Shown here: positions 1-9,904 of the stretch, piece after piece | How the letters are laid out: every line of letters starts with the position of its first letter | Position numbering within the stretch: the stretch's first letter is position 1 | Assembly (NCBI RefSeq): GCF_024347675.1 | Contig: NZ_AP024881.1 | Location: forward strand, 2,604,001-2,668,000 | Direction: 5' to 3' | From: Vibrio ishigakensis | GTDB taxonomy: Bacteria > Pseudomonadota > Gammaproteobacteria > Enterobacterales > Vibrionaceae | Length of the DNA stretch: 64,000 bases | Program-made: the position numbers and the translations under genes | The notes under the pieces: model-generated | Databases searched by the model: none | What the model was told of the DNA's origin: nothing | Seen by the model: only the letters and a program-made list of their open reading frames with translations

Positions 1-391
1 CCCCGTCTTGCAGCATGTCTACATCATCATCCACAAAACCCGGCACTAGGCTGATGTACTGCTCACCAATAAGGCCTGAGGTTAGGATCTGGGCACTCGA
101 GGTATCAGGAAAATAGCCATACTGAGTGCCGATAGACAGGGTCACTACTGGAGTGTAGTACTCAGTGTCTAGGCTGATATCACTCACCCTTCCTACAACT
201 ACACCACCTATCTTCACCGGCGAACGCACCTTGAGACTGCCAATATTGTCGAAGTAAGCCTTCAACTGGTAGGTGCTTTGATTGCCAATGCTCTTAACAT
301 CCGCCACCTTGAAAATGATAACCAATAGGGCGGCTATGCCTACCAACATAAAACTGCCGACCCAAAGTTCTAACTTCCTAGTTTTATTCAT
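1..391 (-). CDS. mlaD: MlaD, phospholipid-binding MCE protein (partial, C-terminus outside window)
   Basis: Only the first 130 codons are present. The start is the ATG at 391, four bases after the mlaE stop. The visible protein begins with a short basic stretch, one membrane anchor (about residues 9-26) and then an MCE domain with the typical 'VKIGGVVVGRV' strand. In the Mla system MlaD forms a hexameric periplasmic ring on the inner-membrane MlaFE complex and handles phospholipids moving between the two membranes. Gene order mlaF-mlaE-mlaD matches the canonical operon, so mlaC and mlaB are expected to the left. Confidence 0.93.
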   Translation of the reverse strand, partial: MNKTRKLELWVGSFMLVGIAALLVIIFKVADVKSIGNQSTYQLKAYFDNIGSLKVRSPVKIGGVVVGRVSDISLDTEYYTPVVTLSIGTQYGYFPDTSSAQILTSGLIGEQYISLVPGFVDDDVDMLQDG

Positions 392-394
392 ATC

Positions 395-1174
395 CTAATT
401 CCCGAACAACAGCGCGGTTAGCACAAAGTCTAATCCCAACACCGCCAGTGATGAATGCACCACGGTGCGCGTTGTCGCCTGACTGATCCCTTCAGAGGTT
501 GGCGTTGCATCATATCCATTGAATAGCGCCACCCAAGTAACTGTAATCGCAAATACAAACGCCTTTATCAGACAATTGCCAATATCGCGTCCGAATTCAA
601 CCGAGGACTGCATTGCAGACCAAAAACTGCCGTGATCGATCCCCTTCCAATCTACTCCAACTAACTGACCACCCCAGATACCTACCGCCACAAAGATCAT
701 GGTTAGGAGAGGCATACTGATAACTCCGGCCCAAAAGCGCGGACTTATTACGCGCTTTAGCGGGTCTACAGCCATCATTTCAAGACTAGACAACTGCTCA
801 GTCGCTTTCATTAAGCCAATCTCTGCAGTCAAAGCCGAACCCGCGCGACCAGCAAACAAAAGTGCTGTCACCACAGGGCCAAGTTCACGCAGCAGCGATA
901 GCGCTACCATCTGCCCGAGACTACCCTCTGCACCGTAGTCCACCAGCACCACATAACCTTGCAGGCTAAGTACCATGCCAATAAACAGCCCCGAAACCAC
1001 TATAATTGCCAATGACTGCACGCCAACGGCATACAATTGCTTGGTTAGCAGTGGAAGGTTTTTGATAGGTTGTGGGCGATGACACAGGGCACCAATCAGC
1101 ATAAGTAGCGAACGACCAAAGCCGGTCACTACTCGAATGCCACTAGCACCAAGCTCACTTACCTTATCCAGCAT
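395..1174 (-). CDS. mlaE: MlaE, permease of the Mla phospholipid ABC transporter
   Basis: This 259-residue multi-pass membrane protein belongs to the MlaE permease family and matches the usual length of about 260. It is the membrane subunit of the MlaFEDB complex that maintains outer-membrane lipid asymmetry. I chose the ATG at 1174 (MLDKVSELG...) rather than an in-frame codon at 1249, because the upstream 25 residues lie inside mlaF and are not family-like. The gene overlaps the end of mlaF by 11 bases, implying translational coupling. The family motif region '[22 protein letters not shown]' is clearly present. Confidence 0.95.
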   Translation of the reverse strand: MLDKVSELGASGIRVVTGFGRSLLMLIGALCHRPQPIKNLPLLTKQLYAVGVQSLAIIVVSGLFIGMVLSLQGYVVLVDYGAEGSLGQMVALSLLRELGPVVTALLFAGRAGSALTAEIGLMKATEQLSSLEMMAVDPLKRVISPRFWAGVISMPLLTMIFVAVGIWGGQLVGVDWKGIDHGSFWSAMQSSVEFGRDIGNCLIKAFVFAITVTWVALFNGYDATPTSEGISQATTRTVVHSSLAVLGLDFVLTALLFGN

Positions 1175-1979
1175 CTTGCAATAACTCCTGTTGCATAGAT
1201 TGAGCAGGATAAGCGAAAGGGACGGCACCATCCGCCTCACCCGATACAAACTGCTTCACTCTAGGATCATCCATTTGATTGATTTCCTCGGGAGAGCCCT
1301 CAGCAATGATCTTACCATCGGCCAGCAAGTAGACGTGGTCGGCAATACTCATCACCTCTGGGACATCGTGAGAAACCACGATAGAGGTAATACCCATGGC
1401 TTGATTCAGCTTCTTGATAAGCTCCACCAACACACCCATGGTAATAGGGTCCTGTCCAACGAAAGGCTCATCGTACATCACCACTTCTGGGTCTAACGCA
1501 ATCGCACGAGCTAGAGCCACGCGACGAGTCATACCGCCAGAGAGCTCACTTGGCATAAGCTCGGATGCGCCCCTGAGCCCAACGGCCTCAAGCTTTAGTA
1601 GCACTATGCTGCGGATAAAGGATTCATTGAGGGAGGTATGTTCGCGCAGAGGAAAGGCAACGTTGTCGAACACATTAAGGTCGGTAAATAGAGCGCCAGA
1701 TTGAAACAACATGCTCATGCGCTTTCGCACCTTATACAACTTCGAGCGGCTAAGGCGATTTATCTGCTGGCCTTCAAACCATACCTCACCACTGTCGGGC
1801 TCAATTTGCCCACCAAAGAGTTTAAGTAAGGTAGTTTTACCTATTCCCGACGGCCCCATAATGGCGGTTATCTTGCCGGGAGGAATCGTTAAACTTATGT
1901 TATCGAATATCGTTCGCTCTCCGCGGGAGAAACTGAGCTGATTTATTCGAATACTTCCTTGATCTACCAACGTCGACAC
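1164..1979 (-). CDS. mlaF: MlaF, ATPase of the Mla phospholipid ABC transporter
   Basis: ABC ATPase of 271 residues. Walker A is GPSGIGKT, the signature is LSGGMTRR, and Walker B is VVMYDEP followed by the Q-rich D-loop 'VGQDP'. It powers MlaFEDB at the inner membrane. The start is uncertain. The longest form begins with GTG at 1979, but the TAGGAG just upstream touches that codon, whereas it sits about 8 bases from a TTG at codon 4 (1970). That TTG may be the true initiation site. The gene heads the leftward operon and is divergent from yrbG across about 190 bases. Confidence 0.95.
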   Translation of the reverse strand: MSTLVDQGSIRINQLSFSRGERTIFDNISLTIPPGKITAIMGPSGIGKTTLLKLFGGQIEPDSGEVWFEGQQINRLSRSKLYKVRKRMSMLFQSGALFTDLNVFDNVAFPLREHTSLNESFIRSIVLLKLEAVGLRGASELMPSELSGGMTRRVALARAIALDPEVVMYDEPFVGQDPITMGVLVELIKKLNQAMGITSIVVSHDVPEVMSIADHVYLLADGKIIAEGSPEEINQMDDPRVKQFVSGEADGAVPFAYPAQSMQQELLQDAG

Positions 1980-2170
1980 TCCTAGTCATTTAAGTTAGAC
2001 TTGCTGCCTGTAAATTCGCAGTAAATCAACCAGTTGCTTAGTATCATTATTACTCAAACACGTTTTATTTGTATCACAACTGTGTAAATAATTTGTGTTG
2101 ATTCTTCCCTTTTTAACAGCTAGACGTCAAAATCGGCTTTAATTTTTTTGTTCAACATAAAGAGTTTGTA

Positions 2171-3136
2171 ATGTTAGGAGCGATAAGCTTTCTTATCCTA
2201 GGCCTGCTACTTCTGGTATGGAGCGCCGACAGGTTAGTATTTGGGTCAGCAGCCCTCGCGCGAAATTTTGGTATTTCTCCCCTAGTTATCGGTATGACTA
2301 TCCTTGCCATGGGCTCGTCTGCACCTGAAATGATGGTGTCGGCAACTGCAGCTCTCGATGGCAAAACAGATACGGCTGTTGGTAACGTTCTAGGTTCGAA
2401 CATCGCCAATATTGCGCTTATTTTGGGTATTACTGCGCTAGTTAAGCCTCTTTCAGTTAGCTCTGGCGTACTTAAGCGTGAGCTACCTCTGATGATCGTA
2501 GTTACTCTAATAGCCGGTGCTATTATGTGGAATGACTACCTAGGTCGTGAAGAAGGTATCCTTCTTATCGTTCTATTTGGTGCTTTTATCCTTGCGATGT
2601 TGCGCATTTCTCGCAAAGAGAAACTCAAGGGCGATGTATTAGTTTCAGAGCAAGAATCAGAAGTACCGGAAGGGGTGGATAACAAAAAAGCCGCTCTTTG
2701 GGTGGTTGTGGGTCTTGTTTTGCTGCCTATCTCAGCAGACCTTTTGGTTCAAAATGCGGTGATCATCGCTAAACACTTTGGCATGAGTGACCTAGTAATC
2801 GGTCTTACCATCATCGCTATTGGCACAAGTCTCCCTGAGCTTGCGGCATCCCTTGCTGGTGTGATGAAGGGTGAGGATGACATGGCGGTGGGTAACATCA
2901 TTGGCTCCAACGTCTTCAATATTCTCGCTGTTATGGGTATCCCTGGCCTACTGAACCCATCTCTACTAAACGAGCATGCAATGGGTCGCGACTTCTGGGT
3001 GATGCTAGGCGTCTCTCTATTACTTGTTGTAATGGCTCTTGGAAAATCTCGAAGCATTAATCGAATCGAGGGTGGCATACTCTTTGTTCTATTTATCGCA
3101 TATCAAGCCTATCTGTTTATAAATCTAGCTGCATAA
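2171..3136 (+). CDS. yrbG: YrbG-type Na+/Ca2+ exchanger
   Basis: This inner-membrane cation antiporter has 321 residues and about 10 membrane segments. It belongs to the Ca2+:cation antiporter (CaCA) family. The two inverted alpha repeats are visible: GSSAPE near residues 48-53 with GNVLGSNIANI after it, and GTSLPE near residue 217 with GNIIGSNVFNI after it. These carry the ion-binding acidic residues. An acidic cytoplasmic loop lies near residues 155-170. It heads the conserved yrbG-kdsD-kdsC-lptCAB-rpoN gene string, and kdsD follows after 13 bases. The physiological ion is inferred from the family only. Confidence 0.9.
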   Translation: MLGAISFLILGLLLLVWSADRLVFGSAALARNFGISPLVIGMTILAMGSSAPEMMVSATAALDGKTDTAVGNVLGSNIANIALILGITALVKPLSVSSGVLKRELPLMIVVTLIAGAIMWNDYLGREEGILLIVLFGAFILAMLRISRKEKLKGDVLVSEQESEVPEGVDNKKAALWVVVGLVLLPISADLLVQNAVIIAKHFGMSDLVIGLTIIAIGTSLPELAASLAGVMKGEDDMAVGNIIGSNVFNILAVMGIPGLLNPSLLNEHAMGRDFWVMLGVSLLLVVMALGKSRSINRIEGGILFVLFIAYQAYLFINLAA

Positions 3137-3149
3137 AGGTTATTTCCCC

Positions 3150-4121
3150 GTGTCTGAATTCAATTTTAAACAAGCTGCAAATGAGGTTCTGGATATTGAA
3201 GTAAGAGGCTTGCAACAGCTGTCTCAATACATCAATGATGATTTCGTAAAAGCGTGTACCACAATCCTGAATAATAAAGAGGGAAAAGTGGTTGTGATGG
3301 GCATGGGCAAATCTGGCCATATTGGAAAGAAAATAGCTGCAACATTAGCGAGTACTGGCACCTCAGCATTTTTTGTGCATCCTGGCGAAGCCGCTCACGG
3401 TGACCTGGGTATGATTGAATCTGGGGATATTGTTATCGCAATATCTAACTCAGGTGAGTCCAGTGAGATTCTATCGCTATTCCCAGTACTAAAGCGTCTA
3501 AACATTCGTATCATCAGCATGACAGGTAAGCCAACATCAAACATGGCTAAGCTGGCAGATATCCACCTTTGCATTGCCGTGCCGCAAGAAGCTTGCCCAA
3601 GAGAGCTTGCTCCGACTGCGAGTACCACAGCGACATTGGTGATGGGTGATGCGCTGGCTATGGCGCTAATGCAGGCTCGCGGATTTACAGCTGAAGATTT
3701 CGCTCTTTCACACCCAGGCGGTGCACTGGGCAGAAAATTGTTACTAAAATTAGAAAACATCATGCACACCGGCCAAGAAGTGCCTAAGGTATATGCCGAG
3801 GCTAGCGTAAAAGATGCGCTTCTTGAGATCAGCCAAAAAGGCCTGGGCATGACGGCTATCGTTGACCAGCAAGACCAGATACTGGGCATATTTACCGATG
3901 GTGATTTACGTCGTCTTCTGGACTCAAGAGTCGATATCCATACCGCGCTAATTGGCGATGTGATGACTAAGAATCCAGCCTCAGCCTCTCCTGGTCTATT
4001 GGCCGTAGAAGGTTTAAACCTGATGCAAGAGAGAAGCATTACCGCACTACTACTTAGCGAAAACGGCAAACTAGTTGGTGCGCTAAATATGCACGACTTA
4101 TTAAAAGCAGGAGTAATGTAA
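3150..4121 (+). CDS. kdsD: KdsD, D-arabinose 5-phosphate isomerase
   Basis: It converts ribulose 5-phosphate to arabinose 5-phosphate, the first committed step of KDO synthesis for LPS. The protein has 323 residues. An N-terminal SIS sugar-isomerase domain carries the GMGKSGHIGKK motif at residues 51-61 and 'HPGEAAHGDLGM', with the catalytic-type histidines. Two C-terminal CBS domains follow at about 205-262 and 270-323. Translation starts at a GTG (3150). The context between yrbG and kdsC is canonical, with kdsC beginning four bases downstream. Confidence 0.95.
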   Translation: MSEFNFKQAANEVLDIEVRGLQQLSQYINDDFVKACTTILNNKEGKVVVMGMGKSGHIGKKIAATLASTGTSAFFVHPGEAAHGDLGMIESGDIVIAISNSGESSEILSLFPVLKRLNIRIISMTGKPTSNMAKLADIHLCIAVPQEACPRELAPTASTTATLVMGDALAMALMQARGFTAEDFALSHPGGALGRKLLLKLENIMHTGQEVPKVYAEASVKDALLEISQKGLGMTAIVDQQDQILGIFTDGDLRRLLDSRVDIHTALIGDVMTKNPASASPGLLAVEGLNLMQERSITALLLSENGKLVGALNMHDLLKAGVM

Positions 4122-4124
4122 CTG

Positions 4125-4682
4125 ATGACTGAAATGGTCGACACGCTTTACGGCAGTGTTTCAAAGTCGGTTTTCGATACAGCAAAAAACATCAAGCTCT
4201 TGATCTGCGATGTAGATGGCGTCTTCTCTGACGGCCTTATCTACATGGGCAATGATGGTGAAGAGCTCAAAACATTCCACACTCGCGATGGCTACGGCGT
4301 TAAATCATTGATGAACGCCGGTATTGAGCTTGCCATTATTACTGGCAGAAAATCTCAGATTGTTCAAAACCGTATGCAGGCTCTTGGCATTTCCCTGATC
4401 TATCAAGGGCAAGATGACAAAATAAAGGCCTATCACGACATCTGTGACAAACTCAATATCGCTCCAGAGCACACGGCTTATATCGGTGATGACCTTATCG
4501 ATTGGCCGGTAATGAAGCACGTAGCGCTGGGTGTATGCGTTAACGATGGACACCCGCTCCTTGCGCAAAAAGCTGACTATGTCACCCATATTAAGGGTGG
4601 CCACGGCGCGGTACGCGAGGTATGCGACCTTATCCTTGAGGCGCGTGGTGAACTAGAGCAGCACAAAGGTCTCAGCATATGA
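4125..4682 (+). CDS. kdsC: KdsC, KDO 8-phosphate phosphatase
   Basis: This 185-residue HAD-superfamily phosphatase removes phosphate from KDO-8-P. The nucleophile motif is DVDGVFSDG (D29 and D31), followed by 'ITGRKS' (motif II) and 'YIGDDLIDWPVM' (motif IV acidic residues). It is a capless, tetrameric type, judging from the short length. An in-frame ATG also occurs three codons later, so the exact start is not certain. Its stop overlaps the lptC start by four bases (ATGA). Confidence 0.94.
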   Translation: MTEMVDTLYGSVSKSVFDTAKNIKLLICDVDGVFSDGLIYMGNDGEELKTFHTRDGYGVKSLMNAGIELAIITGRKSQIVQNRMQALGISLIYQGQDDKIKAYHDICDKLNIAPEHTAYIGDDLIDWPVMKHVALGVCVNDGHPLLAQKADYVTHIKGGHGAVREVCDLILEARGELEQHKGLSI

Positions 4683-5242
4683 CGAGTTCTAGAATTTTTC
4701 AGTTGGTGCTGGCGGGGATCATTGCATTCTCGGGCTATTACCTGCTGACAAATCAAGAACAGACTCAGGTTCAAGTAGAACCGAGTGCAGAGCTACCAAC
4801 CTTTGTCGGTCACCGAGTGACTAATACCAACTTTGATCAAGATGGTACCCGAAACTACAAGATCACCTCAGAAAAGCTTGAACACTTCTCTGAGGAGGGC
4901 AACACCATATTTGATAACATCGTTCTGTATGTGTATCGTGAAGGTACAGTTGAAGAATGGCAGGTAGTGTCAGATGTAGGAGTTTTAGATAAAACTCATA
5001 AACTTACATTGACTGGCAACGTAGTTGCGACCAACCTGCTACCCGATGCAAGTTTCGATACCCTCGAAACCGAAAAAATGATTATTGAATTGGACTCTAA
5101 AGACTTCAATACCGATGTCCAGGTCACCCTAACCGGCCCAACCTTTACCAATGTTGGCCAGGCTCTCGAGGGTAACCTAGATAAGAATGAAGCCGTCCTG
5201 TTCAACCATGTACAAGGTGTTTATGAAAAAGCTAAGCCTTAG
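4679..5242 (+). CDS. lptC: LptC, LPS transport protein of the inner membrane
   Basis: The bitopic protein has 187 residues, with a single N-terminal membrane segment (about residues 7-24) and a periplasmic beta-jellyroll domain. It receives LPS from LptBFG and passes it to LptA along the transenvelope bridge. Sequence identity across LptC proteins is generally low, so the call rests on topology, length and position between kdsC and lptA. The end overlaps the lptA start by 20 bases. Confidence 0.92.
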   Translation: MTSSRIFQLVLAGIIAFSGYYLLTNQEQTQVQVEPSAELPTFVGHRVTNTNFDQDGTRNYKITSEKLEHFSEEGNTIFDNIVLYVYREGTVEEWQVVSDVGVLDKTHKLTLTGNVVATNLLPDASFDTLETEKMIIELDSKDFNTDVQVTLTGPTFTNVGQALEGNLDKNEAVLFNHVQGVYEKAKP

Positions 5243-5720
5243 TTTATTAGTTGGCCTTCTGCTCTCTCCGGCAGCGCTCGCGCTCTCAACAGACTCTGAG
5301 CAACCGGTGTATATCGACTCAGATAGCCAACACCTAGATATGAAGAGCAACAAGGTTACCTTTATCGGTGATGTAAAAATGCGTCAAGGCAGCATCAACG
5401 TTGAAGGTGATAAGGTCATCGTGTTCCGTAATCCTGAAGATGGCTCTATCAAAGAGGTTGAAGCCTACGGTCAGCTAGCGAAATTCTCTCAGCTAACTGA
5501 TGATGGCAAGACAATCAGAGGCCATGCGGAAGAGCTTTACTACGATATGGCTAAAGACGAATTGACCATGGTAAAGCAAGCCATGCTGGCGCAAGACGAT
5601 AGCACCATCAATGGTGAACGTATCAAGTATCACATCACCACAGAGAAGATGATTGCTGAAAGTGGCGAAGGCTCACGCGTATCAACCGTTTTGCAACCTC
5701 AACCTAAGCAGAAGAACTAA
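5223..5720 (+). CDS. lptA: LptA, periplasmic LPS bridge protein
   Basis: The 165-residue secreted protein starts at the ATG at 5223. An upstream in-frame ATG would add 12 residues ahead of a clear signal peptide (MKKLSLSLLVGLL...ALA) and is rejected. The mature part is an OstA/LptA-type beta-jellyroll. Recognisable strands include 'QHLDMKSNKVTFIGDVKMRQG' followed by 'INVEGDKVIVF'. LptA molecules stack to carry LPS across the periplasm from LptC to LptD. Confidence 0.94.
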   Translation: MKKLSLSLLVGLLLSPAALALSTDSEQPVYIDSDSQHLDMKSNKVTFIGDVKMRQGSINVEGDKVIVFRNPEDGSIKEVEAYGQLAKFSQLTDDGKTIRGHAEELYYDMAKDELTMVKQAMLAQDDSTINGERIKYHITTEKMIAESGEGSRVSTVLQPQPKQKN

Positions 5721-5726
5721 TCTGGC

Positions 5727-6452
5727 ATGGCAACACTTAAAGCTGAACACCTAGCAAAGAGCTACAAAAACCGTAAAGTAGTTGCGGATGTAAGCCTGCA
5801 GGTTGAGTCTGGGCAGATCGTTGGTTTGCTTGGTCCAAACGGTGCGGGTAAAACCACCTCTTTCTACATGATCGTAGGCCTAGTTGCCCGCGATGAAGGT
5901 AAGATCCTTATCGATGAGGAAGACATCAGTCTTCTTCCTATGCATAGCCGCTCCCGCATGGGTATCGGTTATCTTCCACAGGAAGCCTCTATCTTCCGTA
6001 AGCTTTCTGTTGAAGACAACATCTACGCAGTACTGCAAACTCGTAACGACATTGGCAAGCAAGAGCGTGATGACAAGCTAGAAGAACTGTTGGATGAGTT
6101 CAATATCCAACATATCCGCAAGAGCGCGGGTATGGCACTGTCCGGTGGTGAGCGTCGTCGTGTTGAGATTGCACGTGCTCTCGCGGCTAACCCTCAGTTT
6201 ATCCTGCTAGATGAACCCTTTGCAGGCGTTGACCCAATCTCGGTTATCGATATCAAAAAGATCATCGAGCATCTGCGCGACCGTGGTTTAGGTGTATTGA
6301 TCACTGACCACAACGTACGCGAGACCCTCGATGTGTGTGAGCGCGCTTATATTGTTAGCCAGGGACACCTGATCGCAGAAGGCACTCCGGAACAAGTGCT
6401 AGACAACGAACAGGTTAAGAAAGTGTACCTTGGCGAGCAGTTCCGCCTCTAA
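5727..6452 (+). CDS. lptB: LptB, ATPase of the LPS exporter
   Basis: Cytoplasmic ABC ATPase of 241 residues. Walker A is GPNGAGKT (36-43), the signature is [15 protein letters not shown], Walker B is FILLDEP followed by 'FAGVDP', and the switch histidine lies in 'LITDHNVRE'. It drives LPS extraction by LptB2FGC. It sits six bases after lptA and twelve before rpoN, the arrangement usual in Gammaproteobacteria. Confidence 0.97.
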   Translation: MATLKAEHLAKSYKNRKVVADVSLQVESGQIVGLLGPNGAGKTTSFYMIVGLVARDEGKILIDEEDISLLPMHSRSRMGIGYLPQEASIFRKLSVEDNIYAVLQTRNDIGKQERDDKLEELLDEFNIQHIRKSAGMALSGGERRRVEIARALAANPQFILLDEPFAGVDPISVIDIKKIIEHLRDRGLGVLITDHNVRETLDVCERAYIVSQGHLIAEGTPEQVLDNEQVKKVYLGEQFRL

Positions 6453-6464
6453 GGCTGTCGAATC

Positions 6465-7931
6465 ATGAAAGCGGCCTTACAACTCAAATTCGGACAACAG
6501 CTAGCGATGACTCCGCAGTTGCAACAAGCTATACGCCTGTTGCAACTCTCTAGCCTCGACCTTCAGCAAGAGATCCAAGAAGCCTTAGACTCCAATCCTC
6601 TGTTAGAGATAGTCGAAGAAGGCATGACTCAAACTGACGAGCCAAAGAACAACGCTGAAAACAATTCCGATACACCAGAGACTGCACAAGACAGCGAACC
6701 TGCCTCTCCCGATAGCGCTGAGATGATGGAGCAAAACTCCCTCAACGACGACCTCGCCGTAGATACCTCTTGGGATGAGGTGTATAGCGCCAATTCTGGC
6801 AATACAGGTATTGCCGCTGATGATGAACTGCCGATTTATCAGGGTGAAACGCAAACCAATCTTTATGACCATTTGCTTTGGCAGGTGGAGCTGACGCCAT
6901 TTAGCGAAACCGACCATGCCATTGCCCTAGCCATCATAGATGCTATCGATGACCAAGGCTTCCTGACCCTATCCGTTACCGATATTACCGCGAGTCTAGC
7001 GCTTGAAGACCTAGAGGAAGATGAGGTTGTAGCGGTTCTAAAACGCATTCAACAGTTTGAACCTCTTGGTGTCGGTTCTCGCAATCTGCAAGAGTGTTTG
7101 CTACTGCAATTGGATGCTCTGGAAGACAACACACCTTGGAAACAAGAAGCGCGCCAGATACTGCAAAATCAAATCCAACATTTGGCTAATCGCGACTACA
7201 AAATGATCGTGAAAGAAACTAAGCTCAAAGAGAGTGAATTGATTGAGGTTTTGCAACTAATCCAGCGTTTGGATCCTAGGCCTGGCAGTCAGATCGGCGA
7301 AAACGGAATCGAATACGTCACGCCAGATGTGTATGTGTTCAAAGCCAACGGTAAATGGACGGTATCCCTAAATAACGCCAATATTCCACAGCTTGATGTA
7401 AATCAGACCTACGCCTCTATGTCAGTCAGCGACAGTCGCGAAAGTCAGTACATTAAAGACCAACTGCAAGAAGCAAAATGGTTGATTCGTAGCTTGGAAA
7501 ACCGCAATGAAACCTTACTCAAGGTCGCTAAGTGTATCGTCGAGAACCAGCAGGCATTTTTCGACAAGGGTGAAGAGGCGATGCAGCCTATGATCCTAAA
7601 CGATGTTGCCCTCGCTATTGATATGCATGAGTCGACTATATCACGTGTCACAACTCAGAAATTTATGCACACACCGAGAGGGGTTTTTGAACTAAAATAT
7701 TTCTTCTCGAGTCACGTGAGCAATGACGAGGGTGAGGATAAATCCTCCACTGCGATACGTGCCATGATAAAAAAATTGGTTGCCGAGGAAAATGGCGCCA
7801 AACCATTAAGTGATAACAAAATTGCCACCCTACTCGCTGATCAAGGAGTTAAAGTCGCTAGACGTACCGTGGCTAAATACCGAGAGTCCCTCGGCATTGC
7901 TCCGTCTAGTCAGCGAAAACGCCTAGTTTAG
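6465..7931 (+). CDS. rpoN: RpoN, RNA polymerase sigma-54 factor
   Basis: Alternative sigma factor of 488 residues. The N-terminal glutamine/leucine-rich activator-interacting region is 'QLAMTPQLQQAIRLLQLSSLDLQ'. An acidic, low-complexity region II spans about 55-115. A core-binding domain follows, and the C-terminus carries the RpoN box 'ARRTVAKYRE'. It directs transcription from -24/-12 promoters with AAA+ activators. In vibrios these include flagellar and nitrogen genes and Qrr small RNAs. It is followed by hpf-ptsN-rapZ-npr as in enteric bacteria. Confidence 0.97.
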   Translation: MKAALQLKFGQQLAMTPQLQQAIRLLQLSSLDLQQEIQEALDSNPLLEIVEEGMTQTDEPKNNAENNSDTPETAQDSEPASPDSAEMMEQNSLNDDLAVDTSWDEVYSANSGNTGIAADDELPIYQGETQTNLYDHLLWQVELTPFSETDHAIALAIIDAIDDQGFLTLSVTDITASLALEDLEEDEVVAVLKRIQQFEPLGVGSRNLQECLLLQLDALEDNTPWKQEARQILQNQIQHLANRDYKMIVKETKLKESELIEVLQLIQRLDPRPGSQIGENGIEYVTPDVYVFKANGKWTVSLNNANIPQLDVNQTYASMSVSDSRESQYIKDQLQEAKWLIRSLENRNETLLKVAKCIVENQQAFFDKGEEAMQPMILNDVALAIDMHESTISRVTTQKFMHTPRGVFELKYFFSSHVSNDEGEDKSSTAIRAMIKKLVAEENGAKPLSDNKIATLLADQGVKVARRTVAKYRESLGIAPSSQRKRLV

Positions 7932-7952
7932 GCACCAATAGAAGGAACGCTT

Positions 7953-8240
7953 ATGCAAATCAATATTAAAGGCCACCACGTTGAGCTAACTGATTCACTT
8001 CAAGAGTATGTAAATAGCAAATTCCAAAAATTAGAGCGATTCTTTGAGCACATCACCAATGTGCACGTTATCCTGAAGCTAGAAAAAGTAAACCATATTG
8101 CAGAAGCTACACTACACGTAAGCCAAGGCGACATTCACGCAGCAGCGGATGAAGAAAACATGTATGCTGCCATCGATAGCCTAGTCGACAAACTGGTACG
8201 TCAGTTGACTAAGCATAAAGAGAAATTAAACAGTCATTAA
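7953..8240 (+). CDS. hpf: HPF, short-form ribosome hibernation promoting factor
   Basis: This 95-residue protein of the HPF/RaiA family binds the 30S decoding region and favours 100S ribosome dimers in stationary phase. The sequence follows the family ('MQINIKGHHVELTDSLQEYV' at the N-terminus, conserved basic residues in the second half). It lacks the C-terminal extension of long HPF. It lies 21 bases after rpoN behind a good ribosome site (GAAGGAACG). Confidence 0.94.
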   Translation: MQINIKGHHVELTDSLQEYVNSKFQKLERFFEHITNVHVILKLEKVNHIAEATLHVSQGDIHAAADEENMYAAIDSLVDKLVRQLTKHKEKLNSH

Positions 8241-8242
8241 CC

Positions 8243-8692
8243 ATGCAAATCAGTGAAGTATTGTCTTTGGACTGCACCAAGAGTGCGGTCCAATGTTCAA
8301 GTAAAAAACGAGCTCTAGAGCTCATCAGTGAAATAGCTGCCACTCACACCGGCCAAGACTCAACCGAATTGTTCGAGTGTATGTTAGGCAGAGAAAAACT
8401 CGGTAGCACCGGCATCGGAAATGGGATTGCCATTCCCCATGCTCGTATGACAAACACAGACAAAGCCATTGCTGTGTTATTGCAATGCGAAGAAGCCATC
8501 GAATTCGATTCTATCGACAACCGTCCGGTTGACCTTCTTTTCGCTCTATTGGTTCCAGAAGACCAATGCAAAGAACACCTAAAAACCTTGTCTTGCATGG
8601 CTGAGCGCCTGAATGACAAGGCTATTACCAAACGCCTTCGTCACGCTGAAAGCGACGAAGAGCTATTTGAAATCATGGTTGATAAGGCCTAG
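8243..8692 (+). CDS. ptsN: PtsN, EIIA component of the nitrogen PTS
   Basis: The 149-residue PTS EIIA type-2 domain protein has its phosphorylated histidine in 'GIAIPHARM' (H66). It accepts phosphate from Npr and regulates potassium transport and other processes rather than sugar uptake. The start is only two bases after hpf. The rapZ and npr genes that normally accompany it follow directly. Confidence 0.94.
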   Translation: MQISEVLSLDCTKSAVQCSSKKRALELISEIAATHTGQDSTELFECMLGREKLGSTGIGNGIAIPHARMTNTDKAIAVLLQCEEAIEFDSIDNRPVDLLFALLVPEDQCKEHLKTLSCMAERLNDKAITKRLRHAESDEELFEIMVDKA

Positions 8693-8701
8693 GAGAGACA
8701 A

Positions 8702-9571
8702 ATGTCTGAACCACGCCAACTAGTAGTGGTAAGCGGCAACTCCGGCGGTGGTAAAAGTGTTGCTTTGCGCGCACTTGAAGACCTGGGTTATTACTGTGTT
8801 GATAACCTGCCCGTCAACCTACTTAGCGCCTTTGTACAAGGTCTAAGCTTTAAACAAAAACAAGTTGCGGTGAGTATCGATATCCGCAACCTGCCCCATG
8901 ATCCAAACCAAGTAAACTTCATTCTCGACTCGCTGGATAAGTCCATCTCAGTCACAGTCCTATTCCTCGAAGCCAATGAGCAGACGCTAGTGAAACGCTA
9001 TAGCGAGACTAGGCGTATCCACCCTCTGTCACTTTCGCAAGAAAGTCGCTCACTACACCAAGCTATCGTTGAAGAGCGCCACCTACTCTCACACCTTAAA
9101 GAGCGTGCTGACTTGGTGATAGACAGCAGCAAGCTCTCTATCCATGAGCTGAGCGAACTGGTGAGAAAGCGTGTCCTAGGTCGGGATGGACAAGAGTTGG
9201 TGATGGTGTTTGAGTCCTTTGGCTTTAAGCACGGACTACCTGCTGATGTGGACTATGTGTTTGACGTGCGTTTCTTACCCAACCCGCATTGGGAGCCTGA
9301 GCTAAGGCCTTTAACTGGATTGGATAAACCTATCCAAGATTACCTATATGGCTTTGAAGATGTGGTCGACCTTAAGCGTCAGATAGAAGAGTTTATTGAA
9401 CGCTGGTTGCCTGCCCTAGAAAAGAACAATCGGAGTTACCTGACGGTCGCTATCGGTTGTACTGGTGGTAAGCACCGCTCGGTATTCCTTACCCAGCAGA
9501 TCGGTGAGTACTTCTTGCAAAAGGGCCATAATGTCCTTATCCGTCACACCCAATTAGAGAAAGATCAGTGA
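8702..9571 (+). CDS. rapZ: RapZ, RNase adaptor and GlcN6P sensor
   Basis: P-loop protein of 289 residues. Walker A is GNSGGGKS (12-19), and the C-terminal RNA-binding domain includes '[12 protein letters not shown]'. In enteric bacteria RapZ senses glucosamine-6-phosphate and targets the small RNA GlmZ for RNase E cleavage. Whether vibrios use the same RNA partner is not shown here. Ribosome site AGGAGAG precedes the ATG. The last four bases overlap npr. Confidence 0.95.
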   Translation: MSEPRQLVVVSGNSGGGKSVALRALEDLGYYCVDNLPVNLLSAFVQGLSFKQKQVAVSIDIRNLPHDPNQVNFILDSLDKSISVTVLFLEANEQTLVKRYSETRRIHPLSLSQESRSLHQAIVEERHLLSHLKERADLVIDSSKLSIHELSELVRKRVLGRDGQELVMVFESFGFKHGLPADVDYVFDVRFLPNPHWEPELRPLTGLDKPIQDYLYGFEDVVDLKRQIEEFIERWLPALEKNNRSYLTVAIGCTGGKHRSVFLTQQIGEYFLQKGHNVLIRHTQLEKDQ

Positions 9572-9840
9572 CAGAATCCCGCACTTTATTAATTCAAAAC
9601 CGCTTGGGCTTGCACGCTCGAGCGGCGGTTAAGCTGGTAGAGCTTGCTCAAGGCTTCGATGCCAAGGTTATCCTGAGTAACGATGAAGGTGAGGCCGAAG
9701 CCGACAGCGTAATGGGCCTATTAATGCTTGAGTCAGGTCAAGGTGAGCAGATCACCATTACCGCCGATGGTAGTGAAGCTAAACAGGCCATCTCAGCTAT
9801 CAGTGAGCTTATTGAAGGTAAGTTCGAAGAAGACGACTAA
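9568..9840 (+). CDS. ptsO: Npr, HPr-like phosphocarrier of the nitrogen PTS
   Basis: The 90-residue HPr-fold protein carries the active histidine in '[10 protein letters not shown]' (H16) and the 'DSVMGLLML' helix near the regulatory serine position. It relays phosphate from PtsP to PtsN. The start is GTG overlapping the rapZ stop (GTGA). It is the last gene of the lpt-rpoN string. No strong terminator follows, so some read-through toward mgtE is possible. Confidence 0.94.
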   Translation: MTESRTLLIQNRLGLHARAAVKLVELAQGFDAKVILSNDEGEAEADSVMGLLMLESGQGEQITITADGSEAKQAISAISELIEGKFEEDD

Positions 9841-9904
9841 CGAACAATAATTCGCCAGCTAATGCGTTTAACCCCTCTATATCCATAGGATTTATAAGAA
9901 GTTA

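Noticed and set aside
2122..2129. Isolated met-box-like AGACGTCA between mlaF and yrbG
   Set aside because: The flanking 8-mers in the same register match poorly (about 4/8). MetJ needs adjacent boxes, and the neighbouring genes are unrelated to methionine.
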